A stretch of DNA of 64,000 bases from Nageia nagi. Its lineage: Eukaryota > Pinophyta. A program made the position numbers and the translations under genes. This document shows positions 20,169 to 32,669 of this stretch, one piece after another; positions within the stretch are counted from its first letter, which is position 1; each line of letters opens with the position of its first letter. The notes under the pieces are model-generated. The model made no database searches. It had not been told where the DNA came from and worked only from the letters and a program-made list of their open reading frames with translations. The stretch lies in contig JBITNC010000001.1 of NCBI GenBank assembly GCA_050084985.1, forward strand, positions 10,416,001-10,480,000. The letters are read 5' to 3'.

Positions 20169-21784
20169 AAGAAAGTAAAAAACTTATTGTTTTAATGTCT
20201 ATTATATAATATTTTAATTTAATATTTTAAATAATTTTTAATGTTTTAATATTTGAAAAAATGATGAAACTTCAATATTTAATATTTTAAATGTTTTAAG
20301 TTTCAACTTTGTAATTTCAGATTTTATATATTTTAACTTTTTATATATTCTTAAATGCTACATGCCTTTGCCATTCCCTGCCGGAAACATCGCTTGCAAT
20401 AAATAAATACATAATTCGGGAAGTTGTGCAAGGAAGTTATTATGGAGGTTTAAGGCTTTTGTTATATCACTGAGCCTACTTTTTTATTTCGCTGTGTAGA
20501 CTTTTGAATTTATAAATAAATCATCCAAGTTCTTTATGTACCATCACTTGCTTCTTCCTGATGACAAAAACTTTAGAAGGATTAAAGTTATTTATGGTGA
20601 AACATAGAACAAGTGTGGCAGATATATTGACTTTCGTTGACAGGAATGGTGGCTTTTGTATGACTTCTTATTTAATTGAAAACACAATCCATTTGTTAAC
20701 GAAAAAAAGTCCAGATGAACAAACTTAGTACTGGTTCGACTGGCATTAATATTTCTGCTGTTGTAACTTTTTAAGTTATATGATCCTGGGTCAAGTTATC
20801 ATGGCTACTCGTGGACCATAAAATGAGTGAGGGCTCATTTGATGTTATTCATGAGCAATTGATAGAAGTCACATTCAATCAAGATTTTGTGGGACATAGC
20901 CAAGGTACTTGCAGTATATCTGTTAGTTGTTAGATGTTTGGAAGGCAGTCTGGGACAAGTTGTTCAGAAGCTGAACTAATCCCTCATGGGAATGAATGCC
21001 AAGCGATAGTCTTCAAAAGCTGTGTTGTGCTACAAATGGTTAAAATGGGTCAGTGCGACAGAAAAGTATGACTGCCATCAAGTGTGAAAGGCATCTTGCA
21101 TGTAAAAATATATAGAGGGTTCTAAAAGAAGATAAATTGATTGTCACAAATAGGAGCACACTGTAATGAGGTATTCTTGGAGAGCGTAAAAGTTTCCAAA
21201 CTCTAGTTCTTGCTCTTAGACATGAAAAAAATTACATCAAAGTGTAGTTCCCAATATTGCATACAACGATAACATTTGGAGAGAATGTTGAAAGTGTTAA
21301 ATTTTTAGTCTTTAAACCCAATGAATTGGGTGACATATTTTCATTTTGCTGTAAAACCTAATTGAATAAGGTTCTTGTATTCTTACTGTTTTGCGTAAGT
21401 TTGTAATTCATTGTAAATAAATAATCAAGTCTCATTTATACCATCTCTTCTTACTATAAAATTGAAGAAAATATGAATCGCTCACTCGTTGGACTATTTT
21501 GTATAAGGGATTCATTGTTTGGTAAATTTGTAATTCCACCTTGTTGCCTGCTTGGTTATTTAAACATGTGGCTTGTTGCAGTGGTGCCAAAGAAAGGATC
21601 TGTATTCATGTTCCAAGTAGAATTCCAGCGAGTGATTATTCATGGTGATAACTTATCCAGCAGGAATCCTTATCAAGATTTAACTGATATTTTGTAGCCA
21701 GCCTGCTCTATTCATATTTTCAAGAAAAATATAGAAACAAACAATCACATAAGGAAGATGTAAAAGTTAGTTTTCAATTGTATG
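20169..21784. other. unassigned AT-rich DNA
   Basis: About 1.6 kb with an AATATTTTAA-rich low-complexity patch at 20200-20345. No repeat ends, RNA gene or convincing frame seen. Confidence 0.4.
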
Positions 21785-22170
21785 TTAATTTTGTAGAAAA
21801 GTTTCCACAAATATGAAAAGATTTGTCATGAATTCTTAATTCCTTTACACACCATATTCTTGCTGGTAAAGAGATTTGAGGGTTCATTGTGATAAGTGAT
21901 CCAAGAAAGTTGTGTTGCAGATTTGAGGGGAGGATTAATACTATTTGATGGAGATGCCAATGTTGCATGTGTGTGCATCTGCATGATAATTTTGTAGAAA
22001 TGTTTACAAAAGCATTTTTCATGCATTTTATTTTCTTTATGCCCATATTCTTGCGGCTAACAAGATTTGAGGCCTCGTTGTGATAAGCGATTCAAGAACA
22101 TTGAGCTTCAATAAGATTTGAGATTATGATTACTAGCATTTGACGCAGATGCCAATGCTGCCTGCTACAC
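21785..22170. repeat. diverged tandem duplication of about 200 bp
   Basis: Two copies (about 21785-21980 and 21985-22170) share, in the same order, TTTTGTAGAAA.GTTT, a CATATTCTTGC(T/G)G block, AGATTTGAGG...CGTTGTGATAAG and GATGCCAATG(T/C)TGC. Confidence 0.7.
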
Positions 22171-22283
22171 ATGCTGGTCTTACATTGGCAGTATGCCTGT
22201 GTGCAATCGATTCAAATTATACATGCATATAAACATTAATTTTTTTTTTTATAAATGTTAGAACACATGATTATCTGTCAACT

Positions 22284-23033
22284 CTAGATCTGAAACCTCT
22301 CTTTGTGTTGCATAGGTAAAGAGAAACAATCAATTTTTTCCCAAAGGGACTGTATAGAACAGCACAAGAATACTGCTGTCCAAGGCTTCATAATATCAAA
22401 ATTTGCATTACACCACAAACTACCTTCAGTCCCATCTCTAGAAAATTCAAAATCAGTCTTCATTTTTGGATGGAAAATTTTTTCTATAGTCAAAATCAAA
22501 TCTGCAGCTTCTTTTAGAAACATACCTTCATGATCAATGGGGTGTGACATTCCAAGAGTGATTATTTCGTTCATTGGGTCTGACATTTTCCTACATTCTT
22601 TCATTGGGTCTGACATTTTCCTACATTCTTTCTCACAAGACACATTATTTCTTGCATGCTGTTGTTCTAATGCTAAGGAAATCAGAAACTGACCTTTTTC
22701 CTCCCTAAATGCATGCCAAAGAGTGCTTACATCCAAACTCAAAATAAATGGCTCTCTACACACATCCCCACAGCTCCACACTACACCTACTCAATGAGGA
22801 TTGAATCTTAGGATGACAAGTAAAACTCTCATTAAAGAAATGAAACATACATTTATCATGAGTAAGTTTGCATATTGACGTTTCTCTCCTTCCTTGGAAA
22901 TCTTTTCCATTCTCTTAGTTATCCCATTCAACATGAAAATTGTAGCAATCATAGAGACTACAAATCCGGTGCAAAACATAGTCTCCAAAAAGAACCCAGG
23001 TCTGGTGCAAAGTATAGTCTTTGATGCCTTCAA
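22284..23033 (-). pseudogene. unrecognised coding-like segment with hydrophobic helices
   Basis: Two adjacent minus-strand frames. 23033-22791 (80 residues) has two hydrophobic stretches (TGFVVSMIATIFML, INVCFISLMRVLLVIL) separated by a charged loop, and could be membrane-spanning. 22781-22284 (165 residues) contains a 10-residue duplication (ECRKMSDPM, twice) from a 30-bp DNA repeat. They are in different frames only 9 bases apart, so they could be one frameshifted gene. I do not recognise the family. Confidence 0.3.
22571..22630. repeat. perfect 30-bp tandem duplication
   Basis: TCATTGGGTCTGACATTTTC plus ten bases occurs twice head to tail (22571-22600 and 22601-22630), with no difference. 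This implies a recent slip event. Confidence 0.9.
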
Positions 23034-23399
23034 TACCTAGTTGCAAGAAATGCAACGTTTCAGCGCTGTTTTGTGTTTTTTAATTAAGAAACGAAAACGC
23101 AACAGAAACCCTTGACTCGGATGGATTTTTCCCGTTTTGGAATGTTTGCAACGGAATTGGAAACAGGTTGCGTTTCCTTTTCGTTTTTCCTCCGTTTCTA
23201 TTTCATGCATCTAAATTTATAATTTATCTCCTTAACTCTCATATACCTGTTACAAAATTGCTAATTTTAAGTTCCTATTTTTAATAATTACTATTTTTAG
23301 ACTCGCGATTTTCCATGATTGTCAAATTTGAGCTACCAATGGTCTATAAAATAAAAATAATGGCAAAGGATTTACAGACCTTGTGCCCTGGCGTGTACC

Positions 23400-23851
23400 G
23401 TTGAAGCCAAGTGTTTGACATAATTGACTACGAAGGAGACAACTCGACGTTGACAGTAATTGTGTAGACAACTCAGCTACTGTAACGGACGTCCACACCT
23501 TGCTCTCAAGCTCCCATAGCAGCGCTCGCTGGAAGAATACTGGCAAAGGTTGCAGAGTCTGACTTTACACTCAACAATTGCATCTACTCGAAAGTCTCAT
23601 GAGCCTTTTCAGAAAACGTATTATGCCAATATCCTTAGATTATTGCCGTCCATGTAACGGTATCTGCATCAACAGTTCTTTGTGCCATCTCCGCCTATCA
23701 TTGATAGTTCTTCAATTACCACATCCGCTGAGTAACGATTCCAACTACTCTTTGCTGGATCTTCATACCTTCTTCGCTAGTTCACGCAGCGGATACGCCA
23801 AAAAGAATGCTGGTAACGGACGTAGAGTTTGTCATTACATCGGAATGATTT
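23400..23851 (-). pseudogene. PPR-protein pseudogene fragment
   Basis: Translated on minus with stops read through, the sequence gives the characteristic order of plant PPR-PLS motifs. These are VTSILFGVSAA.TSEEGMKI near 23820-23760, a decayed LIDMYAKCGDM-like piece, VDADTVTWTAII near 23660, and KSDSATFASILPASAAMGAL near 23540-23490. PPR proteins bind organellar RNA. Here several in-frame stops and substitutions show decay, and only about four repeat units remain. This is the only host-gene-derived sequence recognised in the window. It could be a processed or captured fragment, since no exon flank is visible. Confidence 0.7.
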
Positions 23852-23861
23852 CAAGTCTTTA

Positions 23862-24540
23862 ACGCACCGCTACAGTCCACGAATCTATACACATCATAAT
23901 TCTGATCCTTGTGTATTCCTCAGGTTTACATACATGAATATTAGGCATTCACATCCACAATAATTACTACTTGATGGATATCCATACTGCTTCAATGGCA
24001 TACGTTGGAAAACTATATGTAAATGTTTTTAGAATCTATATTCAGAGATTGACAAACAGTCTTCAAATTGGAGGTCGGTTTGTTGGACAGAAGGAGATAG
24101 GTCGCTGTAATTTTTAATTGTTATTGATGTTAATTTTTGTTTATATTTGATTGTTATTGTTTATTTATTTACTGATTTAGAAATAAACATGTTATTTTAT
24201 GTACTGATTTAGATTGTGATTTCTAAAACTAAGCAAATAAACAAGATATTTATTTGTTTATTGTTTTCGAAATAAACAGTCTTTTTCCTTGGTTCTATTT
24301 TATTTACTGTTTTAGATTGTTATTGTTTATTTCTGGCAAGTTAAATATGTAAAATATCTTCTTTATGTAAATAAAAATAGCATTTGAAAACTTTGTTAGA
24401 CAATTGTTATATTATAGAATGATTATGATTAAACAATTATTTTGTTTCCTTATTTTTAACTCTAATGATATTTTGCTTACTATGATAATTTTTAAACACA
24501 TTGTATTGTAATTTTAATTTTATAGATTTGAAGGTAACAA
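23862..24540. other. unassigned DNA upstream of the fossil hAT
   Basis: AT-rich with TTTATTT-type runs at 24110-24330. It may contain the missing terminus of the old hAT that follows, but no inverted repeat was identified. Confidence 0.35.
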
Positions 24541-25572
24541 ATGGCGTCTTCCTCAAACCCTCCAACATGAGAATCACAATCACAGTTAAAACGTCTTTCA
24601 AATTCTTCTGAATATAACTCGGCAAAAAGAGCTTTTGAGCAAAGATTATGGAGTATAATTACAGTGACTAGTAGCTACTCATGAGGTAATTATAGTAGTT
24701 TGGGTAGCAAATCATGGGATTGCCCTTATTGCAAAACAGAAAAGAGCAGCTCTGTTGCACGTCTTAAATATCATTTGCTTGGCATTGGAAAGAAGGAACA
24801 AATTATAGTTTGTACAAATATTCCTATAGGAGAGAGAGTCTTTAGTTAGGAAACACAAGAATGTGGAATCAATGAAACCTAATGGTCCTAATCCAACTCA
24901 ATTTCAAGAGCAAGTGGGTAGAGGTGATAGAGGTATGTCTTCTAGAGTTGGTTCATCTGAGATAGGAAAGATGTTTGATGCTATAGATAGAAAAAATGTA
25001 GATGCTTCTATTGGACAATTGTTTTTTGGATGTGGAATGTCATTTAACATTGTTAGATTTCCATTATGGAAAGATGTTGTGAGAATGATCAATAATTCTC
25101 CAAAAGTCTATGTGCCTTTTAGTTATGAGAAACTTTGCATAGTCATCTTGAATGAAAAAAGGGAACAAATTAAGGCTAGGCTACAAGATATAAAAAAGAG
25201 TTGGTCTACCATAAGAGTTTCAATTGTTTCATATGAATGGACTGATATTGCAAATAGTTCTTTCATAAATATTCTTATCTCTTCACCAAAAGAGGTCATG
25301 TTTCTCAAGTCACATGACACTTTAGGTCATGTGAAAGATGTTGCATATTTAATGGGTTTATTTTGAGATGCCATTGAATAAGTGGGAAGTAAAAATGTTT
25401 AAATATTAACTGATAGTGCATCAAGTAATGTGTTAGCAAGTGGTATGATTGAAGATGAAAATCATAGCATTTCTTGGACACCTTGTGTTGTACACTATGA
25501 ATTTGTTGCTTAAAGATTTGCATGTAGGATTTCCTTGGATTAGTGGAGTGGTTGATAATGCCAAGAAAAGTT
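24541..25572 (+). pseudogene. fossil hAT transposase, N-terminal part
   Basis: Starts ATGGCGTCTTCCTC at 24541. A decayed BED finger is visible (WDCPYCKTEKSSSVARLKYH, near 24718-24780), then DUF659 at 24990-25400 (FNIVRFPLWKDVVRMINNS, VSIVSYEWTDIANSSFIN, with Asp at the position of the first catalytic residue). The ILTDSASSNVL block with the second Asp lies at about 25410, and a SISWTPCVVH block at about 25470. Stops at 24568, 24687, 24847 and 25364, plus later stops and shifts, make it non-functional. It is interrupted at 25573 by copia C1 and resumes after 32669. It is from a different hAT lineage than the intact element at 9556-13446. Confidence 0.8.
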
Positions 25573-25855
25573 TGTGAAAATTTGTAAGAAGAGCAAATCA
25601 AACCTAGAAATGAAAATACAAGAGCACCACAAAATAGAGAAGCTATACAAACTCAAAATTGATCAATTTGAAATGAGAATGGAGCCCAAATAAATAGGGT
25701 AAATACAAGCTATTGTACAAAAGCATGCCAACCATGCGTGAACGATAAAATGCACAAAGTGGCAAAGAAGTGGTTATCACTACAACAGACTAGTTAAAAA
25801 TAAGAAGACCTAGGAAATAAATAAAATTCTCCTAAATGAACTTAATACTCTAACA
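25573..25855 (-). repeat. C1 3' LTR
   Basis: 283 bases beginning TGTGAAAATTTG and ending CTCTAACA, similar throughout to 32382-32669. Followed by the polypurine tract on minus. Confidence 0.9.
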
Positions 25856-25998
25856 CCCCCTTTAAGTGAACAAGGATGTAAAGTGGCATATTTACAAAAA
25901 ATGAGTCCCAACAACAAGGCCTAATCAGGTACTCATGTACAATATCTGCAAAGAATTTGTTAAAAGATGATGAAAAAACCACAAGGGGAAAAATCGTC

Positions 25999-28900
25999 TC
26001 ACAGTAGAAGAGGGAGGATGGAGAGGAAGATGTTCTCATCAACACCCCCAAGGACAACTTCCTTTATACCAAGTAAGCCATGCAACTCAAGCAAACAAGG
26101 TAATGAAAAGGATTTAGTGAAAATGTCTACGGTCTGTTGCTCAGTAGGAATGTACTCCAAGCTGAGAATGCGATCTTTAATATGCTGATGGATGAAGTGC
26201 ATGTGGACATCAATATGTTTGGTGTGTTGATGCTCAACAGGATTATGTGAAATATGAATCGCGTTTTGGCTGTCACACCAAAGGACTGTGGTCTGAGACA
26301 GGGGGTAGCCAAACTCCTCTAATAACTGTTGAAGCCAAAGTGCCTCTTGATTCACATAAACAGTTGCTCTATACTTTGTCTCAGTCGACGATAGTGTAAT
26401 AGCTTGTTGCTTCTTGCACGACCAAGTGATGAGAGAAGTACCAAGACAAAATACATAGCCAGAAGTGGAACGACGATCATCAGAAGAACCAGCCCAATCT
26501 GAATTTGTATATCCACTCAACATTGAATCACTTCTCATGTAATGCAGACCGAAGTGGATAGTGCCCCTTGTATATTGAAGAATCCTTTTGGTTGCCTGCT
26601 AGTAAGATTCATGAGAGGTATGTGCAAACTAAGAAACAAGCCCTATTGCATATGAAATATCTGGTCAAGTATGGGTGAGATATAGAAGACTCCCAACCAA
26701 CTGGTGATATAGTGTAGCATCACACAATGGTGAAGTGGAAGTGGAAGTGAAAGTCACCCCACTCTGAAAAGGTGTCGGAGAAGGATTACAATCCACCATC
26801 CTAAACTGTTGAAGAAGATCCAAGGCATATTTTTGCTGAGATATGGAAATCCTTGAATTTGTTTGTCAACTAAAAAACCAAGAAAGCAATAGAAAAGTCC
26901 AAGATCTAGCATCTCAAATCTCTCAGAGAGAGCCTTTTGAACTTTCTAAATGTGAGAACAAGAGGTGTCGATGAGAAGATCATCAACATACAACACCAAA
27001 ATAGTGGTATTTGCTCCATGTCTCCAAATATAGACTGTAGGATCAAAGGAACATCGAACAAAATCAATGTAGAGGAGGATCAAGTTCATCTTCTCATACC
27101 ATGCTTGAGGAGCTTGTTTGAGGCCATAGAGTGATTTTCTAAGCCTCCAAACAAGTGAGGAATCTTGGACAAAATCGATGGATTGCTCCATATAGATCTC
27201 ATATCACCATGCAAAACGGTGCTCTTTACAGCCATCTAAAATATTAGCCATCCCTGAGCAACAACAAAAGCAAGTACAAGGCGAATTGAATCCATCTTCG
27301 CCATAGGGGCAAAGGTCTTAGAGTAGTCAATCCCTTCAACCTATGAGAACCCCTTAGCAACAAGACGAGCCTTATACTTATCAATAGAACCATCAACTGC
27401 ATATTTGGTTCAATACACCCATTTACATCGAACCAACTTCCTCCCATGGGGAAGAGAAACAAGCTCCCAACTATTATCCTTCAATAAGGAAGAATACTCA
27501 ACTACCATGGCATCATCCTATTTCGGTATACCATGAGCCTTTGAAAAAGTGTGGATCACCCAAATGTGCCTAACCAACTAGACTGAAATCGATGGAATAG
27601 TGACGAGGAGGGAGATCCTAGATGAAAGGTGTTGCATCCTCAAGTGTAAGGTAAACCCATTTAGACATGTGACTAATAGCAGTGGGAGAAGATGCAACAT
27701 CAACAGGAGGAGTAGCAACAATTGCAGGTGGTGGAGGTGTAGGAGGATCAATAGCTATGGTGGGAGCAACAACCTCAGGAATATCCTCTTCATAAAAGAC
27801 CTCAAAAGATGTGTCACAAGAGTCAGGTAAGAACGAGGACGGAGATGAAGAGGGAGGATCAAGAAGGAACTCATCAAACTAAACATAAGTGTGGAAAAAG
27901 AGATCATGGGTATTAATATCAATCAATCAATACGCCTTCATATCATCACTATAGCCAACAAAGATGAGATACTTGCTCTTTTTATCCAAGGCTTTACGCT
28001 TGGCCTTTGGAATGAAAGGTCAAGCATGACTACCAAACACTCTAAAACATGACATATTTGGCTCGGTTCCACTCTAAGACTCTTCAAGAGTCATATGATC
28101 AAGTGCCCAATGAGGAGTGCAATTTTGGATGTATTTTGTACAATTGACTTCCTCAACCCAAAAAATAGGAGGAAAGTCTCTAGAATGTATCATACAACTG
28201 ACGATCTCCTTCAATGTTCTGTTCTTTCTTTCTGCAACTCCATTCTATTGTGGAGTGTGAGGTAATGAATGCTGATAAATTATTCCATACTTCTCAAGGA
28301 ACTTTGAAAACTTAGTATCGAAGTACTCCCCCCATTGTCTGTGCGAAGCTTCTTGATGCAACTTGAAGATTGATTCTCGAACAAAGCCTTGAAGACTTTG
28401 AACTGAGCAAAGACATCACTCTTGTACTTGAGAAAATACACTCAAGTACGTCTTGAGAAATCATCAATAAAAGTTAGTGCATACCGAGCTCCTGTGAAGG
28501 ATGGGTGCAAAAAGATCATCAAGTCATTATGCACCAACTCTAAAAAAGAAGAGGGATAATTAGCTTTACCTTTGGGAAAATGGTCTTGATGTTGCTTCGC
28601 AAGGGCAAACACCATCAGAACAAGATACCTTAGGCAAGCCAATGACCATATCATGAAAATGCAACTTTGCAAATATCTATAATTGAGGTGCCGAAACCTC
28701 TCATGCCAAAGTCTACTCGTAGAATCTACATGGGAAACCAACCCAGTACTTGAATCAGTATCATCAAAGCCCTCAAATTGATAGAGCCTCAAGGAATGGT
28801 CAACATCACCTCGTGCAAGAAGTGACTATGGCTCCAGCAAACTACGAATCTCAAAATCACTAGGTGTGAATAAAAAAGTCCTCCCACCACCAGTATTACA

Positions 28901-29210
28901 AATCTGATATACAGATAGAAGTTGGCAGAGAGATCAGGAACCAAAAGCACATCAAGGATGTGACCACCTTCAATAGGAATACCCCTTTTCCCCTTCACAG
29001 AAATGTGAGAGGAATCACCAACCTCAATACTAGAAGTAGAAGTAGAACAAAGAGATGGAAAAGACTCTCTGGATGGAGTCATGATGAGAGGCACTTGAAT
29101 CCATAACCCAACTCTTTGAAACTGAATGTCTTTGATACATGAGAATTTTCAATATCTTTTATCTTTTTGTAACATTTTTCAATGACATGACCAAGCTTCC
29201 TACAATAAGA
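25999..29210 (-). pseudogene. pol: copia gag end and pol of C1
   Basis: On minus: a CCHC zinc knuckle (CSYCRKLGHVIEKC, about 29190-29150), a protease-side region (29094-28789), and the GAG-pre-integrase motif LWHERFRHLNYRYLQ. Integrase follows with ALTFIDDFSRRT near 28470 and NGVAERKNRT near 28220 (preceded by a TAG in place of the second Gln of the usual PQQNG). RT has [16 protein letters not shown] and VLYVDDLLI near 26970. RNase H at 26538-25999 has GYTNSDWAGSSDDRRSTSG, LSSTETKY and HTKHIDVHMHFI. Several stops and frameshifts break it, for example near 27350, 27540 and 28060. Not functional. Confidence 0.88.
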
Positions 29211-29473
29211 ACAAGTAGGCTTCTCTTTCTTTTGATTGGATGTGGAGTTAATGGCTTTTGGAGTTAGTTGTGGTGTAGTGGACTTATGCTTAGACTTGGG
29301 CTTGGTGTTGCCTTTAGATGTTGTTAATGCCTTAGATGAAGATAAAAATACTTCAAGAGTTGAAATTTTAGTCTCTTCTTTTGTAAGACGTTCACAAAAT
29401 TCTTCTTAGGCATTATGAATTTATCACCCATAGCATCCATTGTAGAGAGAAATGTAAAAGTAAACACATAGAA

Positions 29474-32330
29474 TGTGATGTAATTGAAGGATTCTATAAA
29501 CCAAGATCTCTTGTAGCTTCTCCATCAAAACTGGATTTCAACCATCTAATTAAGCAAGAATCATTCACACAAATTGACACAGATGTATAGTGGTTCCTCT
29601 CTAAGAGAGTACTCCACTCTACTTGGAAATCTCTATATATCTCCATAGCTATTTACAATGGACAATACTAACTCTCCTACAAACTCTAATACCTCTTCTA
29701 ATATATCAAACTTCTAAACTTCAAGTAATATCTCCTACTCATGGGATCTTGATATAAGACTCAGGTTAGCTAACCATGAGTTTACATTAAAAAATTCTAA
29801 CACATGAGTGGGTAGGCCATACTCCACATGGGTGCTCCATCTAATCACATAATGCACAATATTATATTGTGCACTTACATATTCCATGGACCTACATGTG
29901 CTCATCACTGTGCATCACTCACACCATGGACCTACATGTACAGTGACAAACCATTATAAAATTTGCGGGGTTCCACAATTACTTACATGGATAATCCACT
30001 TATTAATTTAAGTTGGATTATCCATTTTAATAAAATACATGTAAATAGCGATTTCCAAATTACATTATAATTCCAACACTCCCCCTTAATGTAATCTTGA
30101 GAATGTTGATAACAATATAAATAACCAGAGTAATTCTCGCGTTGAATATACAAATGGGGATGAGAATGGAGATAATAAAGATTTCCAAGCTTTGACATGT
30201 CATCATAGAAACCTGCATAAAGCAATTACAAGCAAGAGATGTCATAACATATAACATAGCAATACCTCATGTAAACCATATACATGTAATCATAAAAAAG
30301 ATATCTAACAATATCATCATAACATGATATCAACAATATCAATATGTGCATAACATCATTAAAACAATATCATATGTGCACAATATCAACATAACTTGAT
30401 ATCAACAATATCATATATGCATAATATCATCAAAATATGATATGTAACAATATCATAACATCAACATAACATAATATCAACAATATCATATGTGCACATC
30501 ATAAAAAAAATTGATTTTTGATTTTGTTTGATTTATATCATTATTTTGTATTTGTTTTTGGTATATGAGGGTGTCATCACATCATAACATTTTCATAACT
30601 TATTTCTTCCTTTTGATGACAATTTCACCAATCAAATACTTATGTGCCTATGTTATTTAACCATGTCACAATTTATTAAATGCCAACTTGATTAAACCAT
30701 TAAGGCAAGATTTATAAAGCATTACAACTTGATTATATCACCAAGTTAAGATTTTTCAAGTCACAAAAAGTCAACTTGACCAAACCATCAAGTTAAGATT
30801 TATAAGGCATATCCACTTGATTATATCACCAAGTCAAGATCTTCAAGCCACAAAAATGCCAACGTGATCAAACCACTAAGTCAAGATTTAAATGCATGCA
30901 CATACAAGTTCTTCACATATGGATAACTGAACAATGCAAAAACAAATATTAACATACGAGTTCCTCACATATGGATAACTGAACAGTGCAAAAACAAACT
31001 ACAAGAAGCAAACTTGACTATGCTACTATTTAAGATGCATATGATAGAATTTCGTAGTATTAATCCAACAACATAAATTCAAATTCTATTAAAATATTGC
31101 AATTTAGAAAGGCAAATCTTTTTAACCACTTCAACAATTTGCAATCACGGAGAAGGACAAACCTTTTTAACCTTTCCATCAATATAGTCAGTAAAAAGGG
31201 TGACATTTTTTAACCACTCTATCTACAACTTGCTAACAAATAGTAATGTGGCAATTAATCCATTGTCATGGATATAATTTTCCAACATGAAAATAAAAAT
31301 GTGGCATATAATTATTAATCATAAATGGTTCAAATAATAGTCATACAACAAAATGTTGACATGATGAGCTTCCATAAGCTTGCATACCCAAAGTAACTTG
31401 CAATCTTTAAGAGAAACTTGCAAATTTCAAACAGCTCAAATCAGATCAGTTAGATGCATCATATATATATACATAAGATCCATAAACTGATCAAATGGAG
31501 CATTATAAGGTATAAATTTCATTAATAATTGAAAGAATGTACACTTTCCAAATGATATTCATATACTTCATTTCCAAAGCAAGATTAATATTGCATTATC
31601 AATATCTTCAATAAATCTTATGGAGAAAGTTTAAAAACTTTTCACTTCAACAAAAATATTAACCAAAGTGCACAAGTAACAAAATTTGAGGATTAATTTT
31701 CTATCCAATCAAATAATGTATACAACAATTCCAATGTTAGGAGAGTTTACAAACTCTACTCCAACAAGAATGTGTGCACAACTAAAAAATTTCATCCAAC
31801 TTAAGATTAAGAACAATGTGCACAAACAAGAATGTGTGCACAAGAAAAAAATTTATCCAATATAAGATTAAAAACAATGTGCACAATCAATGAGGATAGT
31901 TTGAAGATATTTGCACAAATTTTTACTTCAAACGATATGCATAAAAGAAATGATTTTGAAAGTTCAAAAACTTCATATCAACCAATGATATAACAAATGT
32001 GTACATATACACATTTTTAATTATATCAATTCATAGTCCAATGCACATCAAGCATAATAAAATTTTTACACTATAAATCAATGCAAATGGAACCTATAAG
32101 AATCATGCATATCATAAGGTTTGAAATTTTTTTTACATAGTTTCATTTCAAGCACTATGCATATCGAAACACATCAAACATTATGCATATCAATTGCATA
32201 AATTTTCATTTCAAACACTATGCATATTCATTGCCCAAAAAAGATTAATATTGCAATATCAATGTGCATATCCAAGCAACATAATGCACCACACATTTTA
32301 TTCTAACAATGTGCATATAGAAGCAAAATA
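29474..32330 (-). mobile_element. E1: truncated element of the E family inside C1
   Basis: A 605-bp LTR (29474-30078, TGTGATGTAATTGAAGG...TTCCAACA) is followed by the tract CTCCCCCTTAATG (polypurine on minus). It then continues into about 2.2 kb of AT-rich non-coding sequence resembling the 3' untranslated region of E2 and E3, with two copies of the CATATGGATAACTGAAC unit (30916 and 30968). No pol, PBS or second LTR is seen before C1 sequence resumes near 32330, so the element is truncated on its 5' side. It separates the C1 gag from the C1 PBS. Confidence 0.6.
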
Positions 32331-32381
32331 ATCAGATCTGTGAAGGCTTCAAGGAAGTTCAATATTTTTATTATGATACCA

Positions 32382-32669
32382 TGTGAATATTTGCAAGAAG
32401 AGCAAATCAAATCTAGAAAGGAAAATGCAAGAGCACCATAAAGCAGAGAAGAGAAGCTATACGAACTCAAAATTGATCAAATCTGAAATGAGAATGGAGA
32501 TCAAATAAATAAGGAAAATACAAGTTAGTGTACAAAAGCATGCCAACCATGCGTGAACGGTAAATGCACAAAATGACAACAAAGTGGTTATCACCACAAC
32601 AGACTAACTAGAAATAAGAAGACCTAAGAAATAAATAAAATACTCCTAATTGAACTTAATACTCTAACA
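32382..32669 (-). repeat. C1 5' LTR
   Basis: 288 bases from TGTGAATATTTG to CTCTAACA, the partner of 25573-25855. The PBS TGGTATCA (minus) directly follows at 32381-32374. Confidence 0.9.

Larger units (their letters stand above)
25573..32669 (-). mobile_element. C1: copia retrotransposon with both LTRs
   Basis: Matching LTRs at 25573-25855 and 32382-32669 (TGTGAA.ATTTG...CTCTAACA), element on minus. The PBS TGGTATCA directly adjoins the right (5') LTR at 32381-32374, and the polypurine tract CTTAAAGGGGG (minus) adjoins the left (3') LTR at 25856-25866. Pol lies between 25999 and 29210. The gag N-part is displaced or lost where E1 is inserted (29474 to about 32330). It sits inside the fossil hAT gene. 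Flanks AAGTT and AATTC do not form a clean 5-bp duplication. Confidence 0.88.

Noticed and set aside
23040-23210. GAAACGAAAACGCAAC and GTTGCGTTTCC...CGTTTC as MITE inverted repeats
   Set aside because: The arms match only in patches and no target duplication was found, so not called as an element.
29540-29960. Host gene 3' end suggested by non-repetitive look
   Set aside because: It matches the LTRs at 46455 and 51880 (GTGGTTCCTC block, CCAACA end), so it is the E1 LTR.
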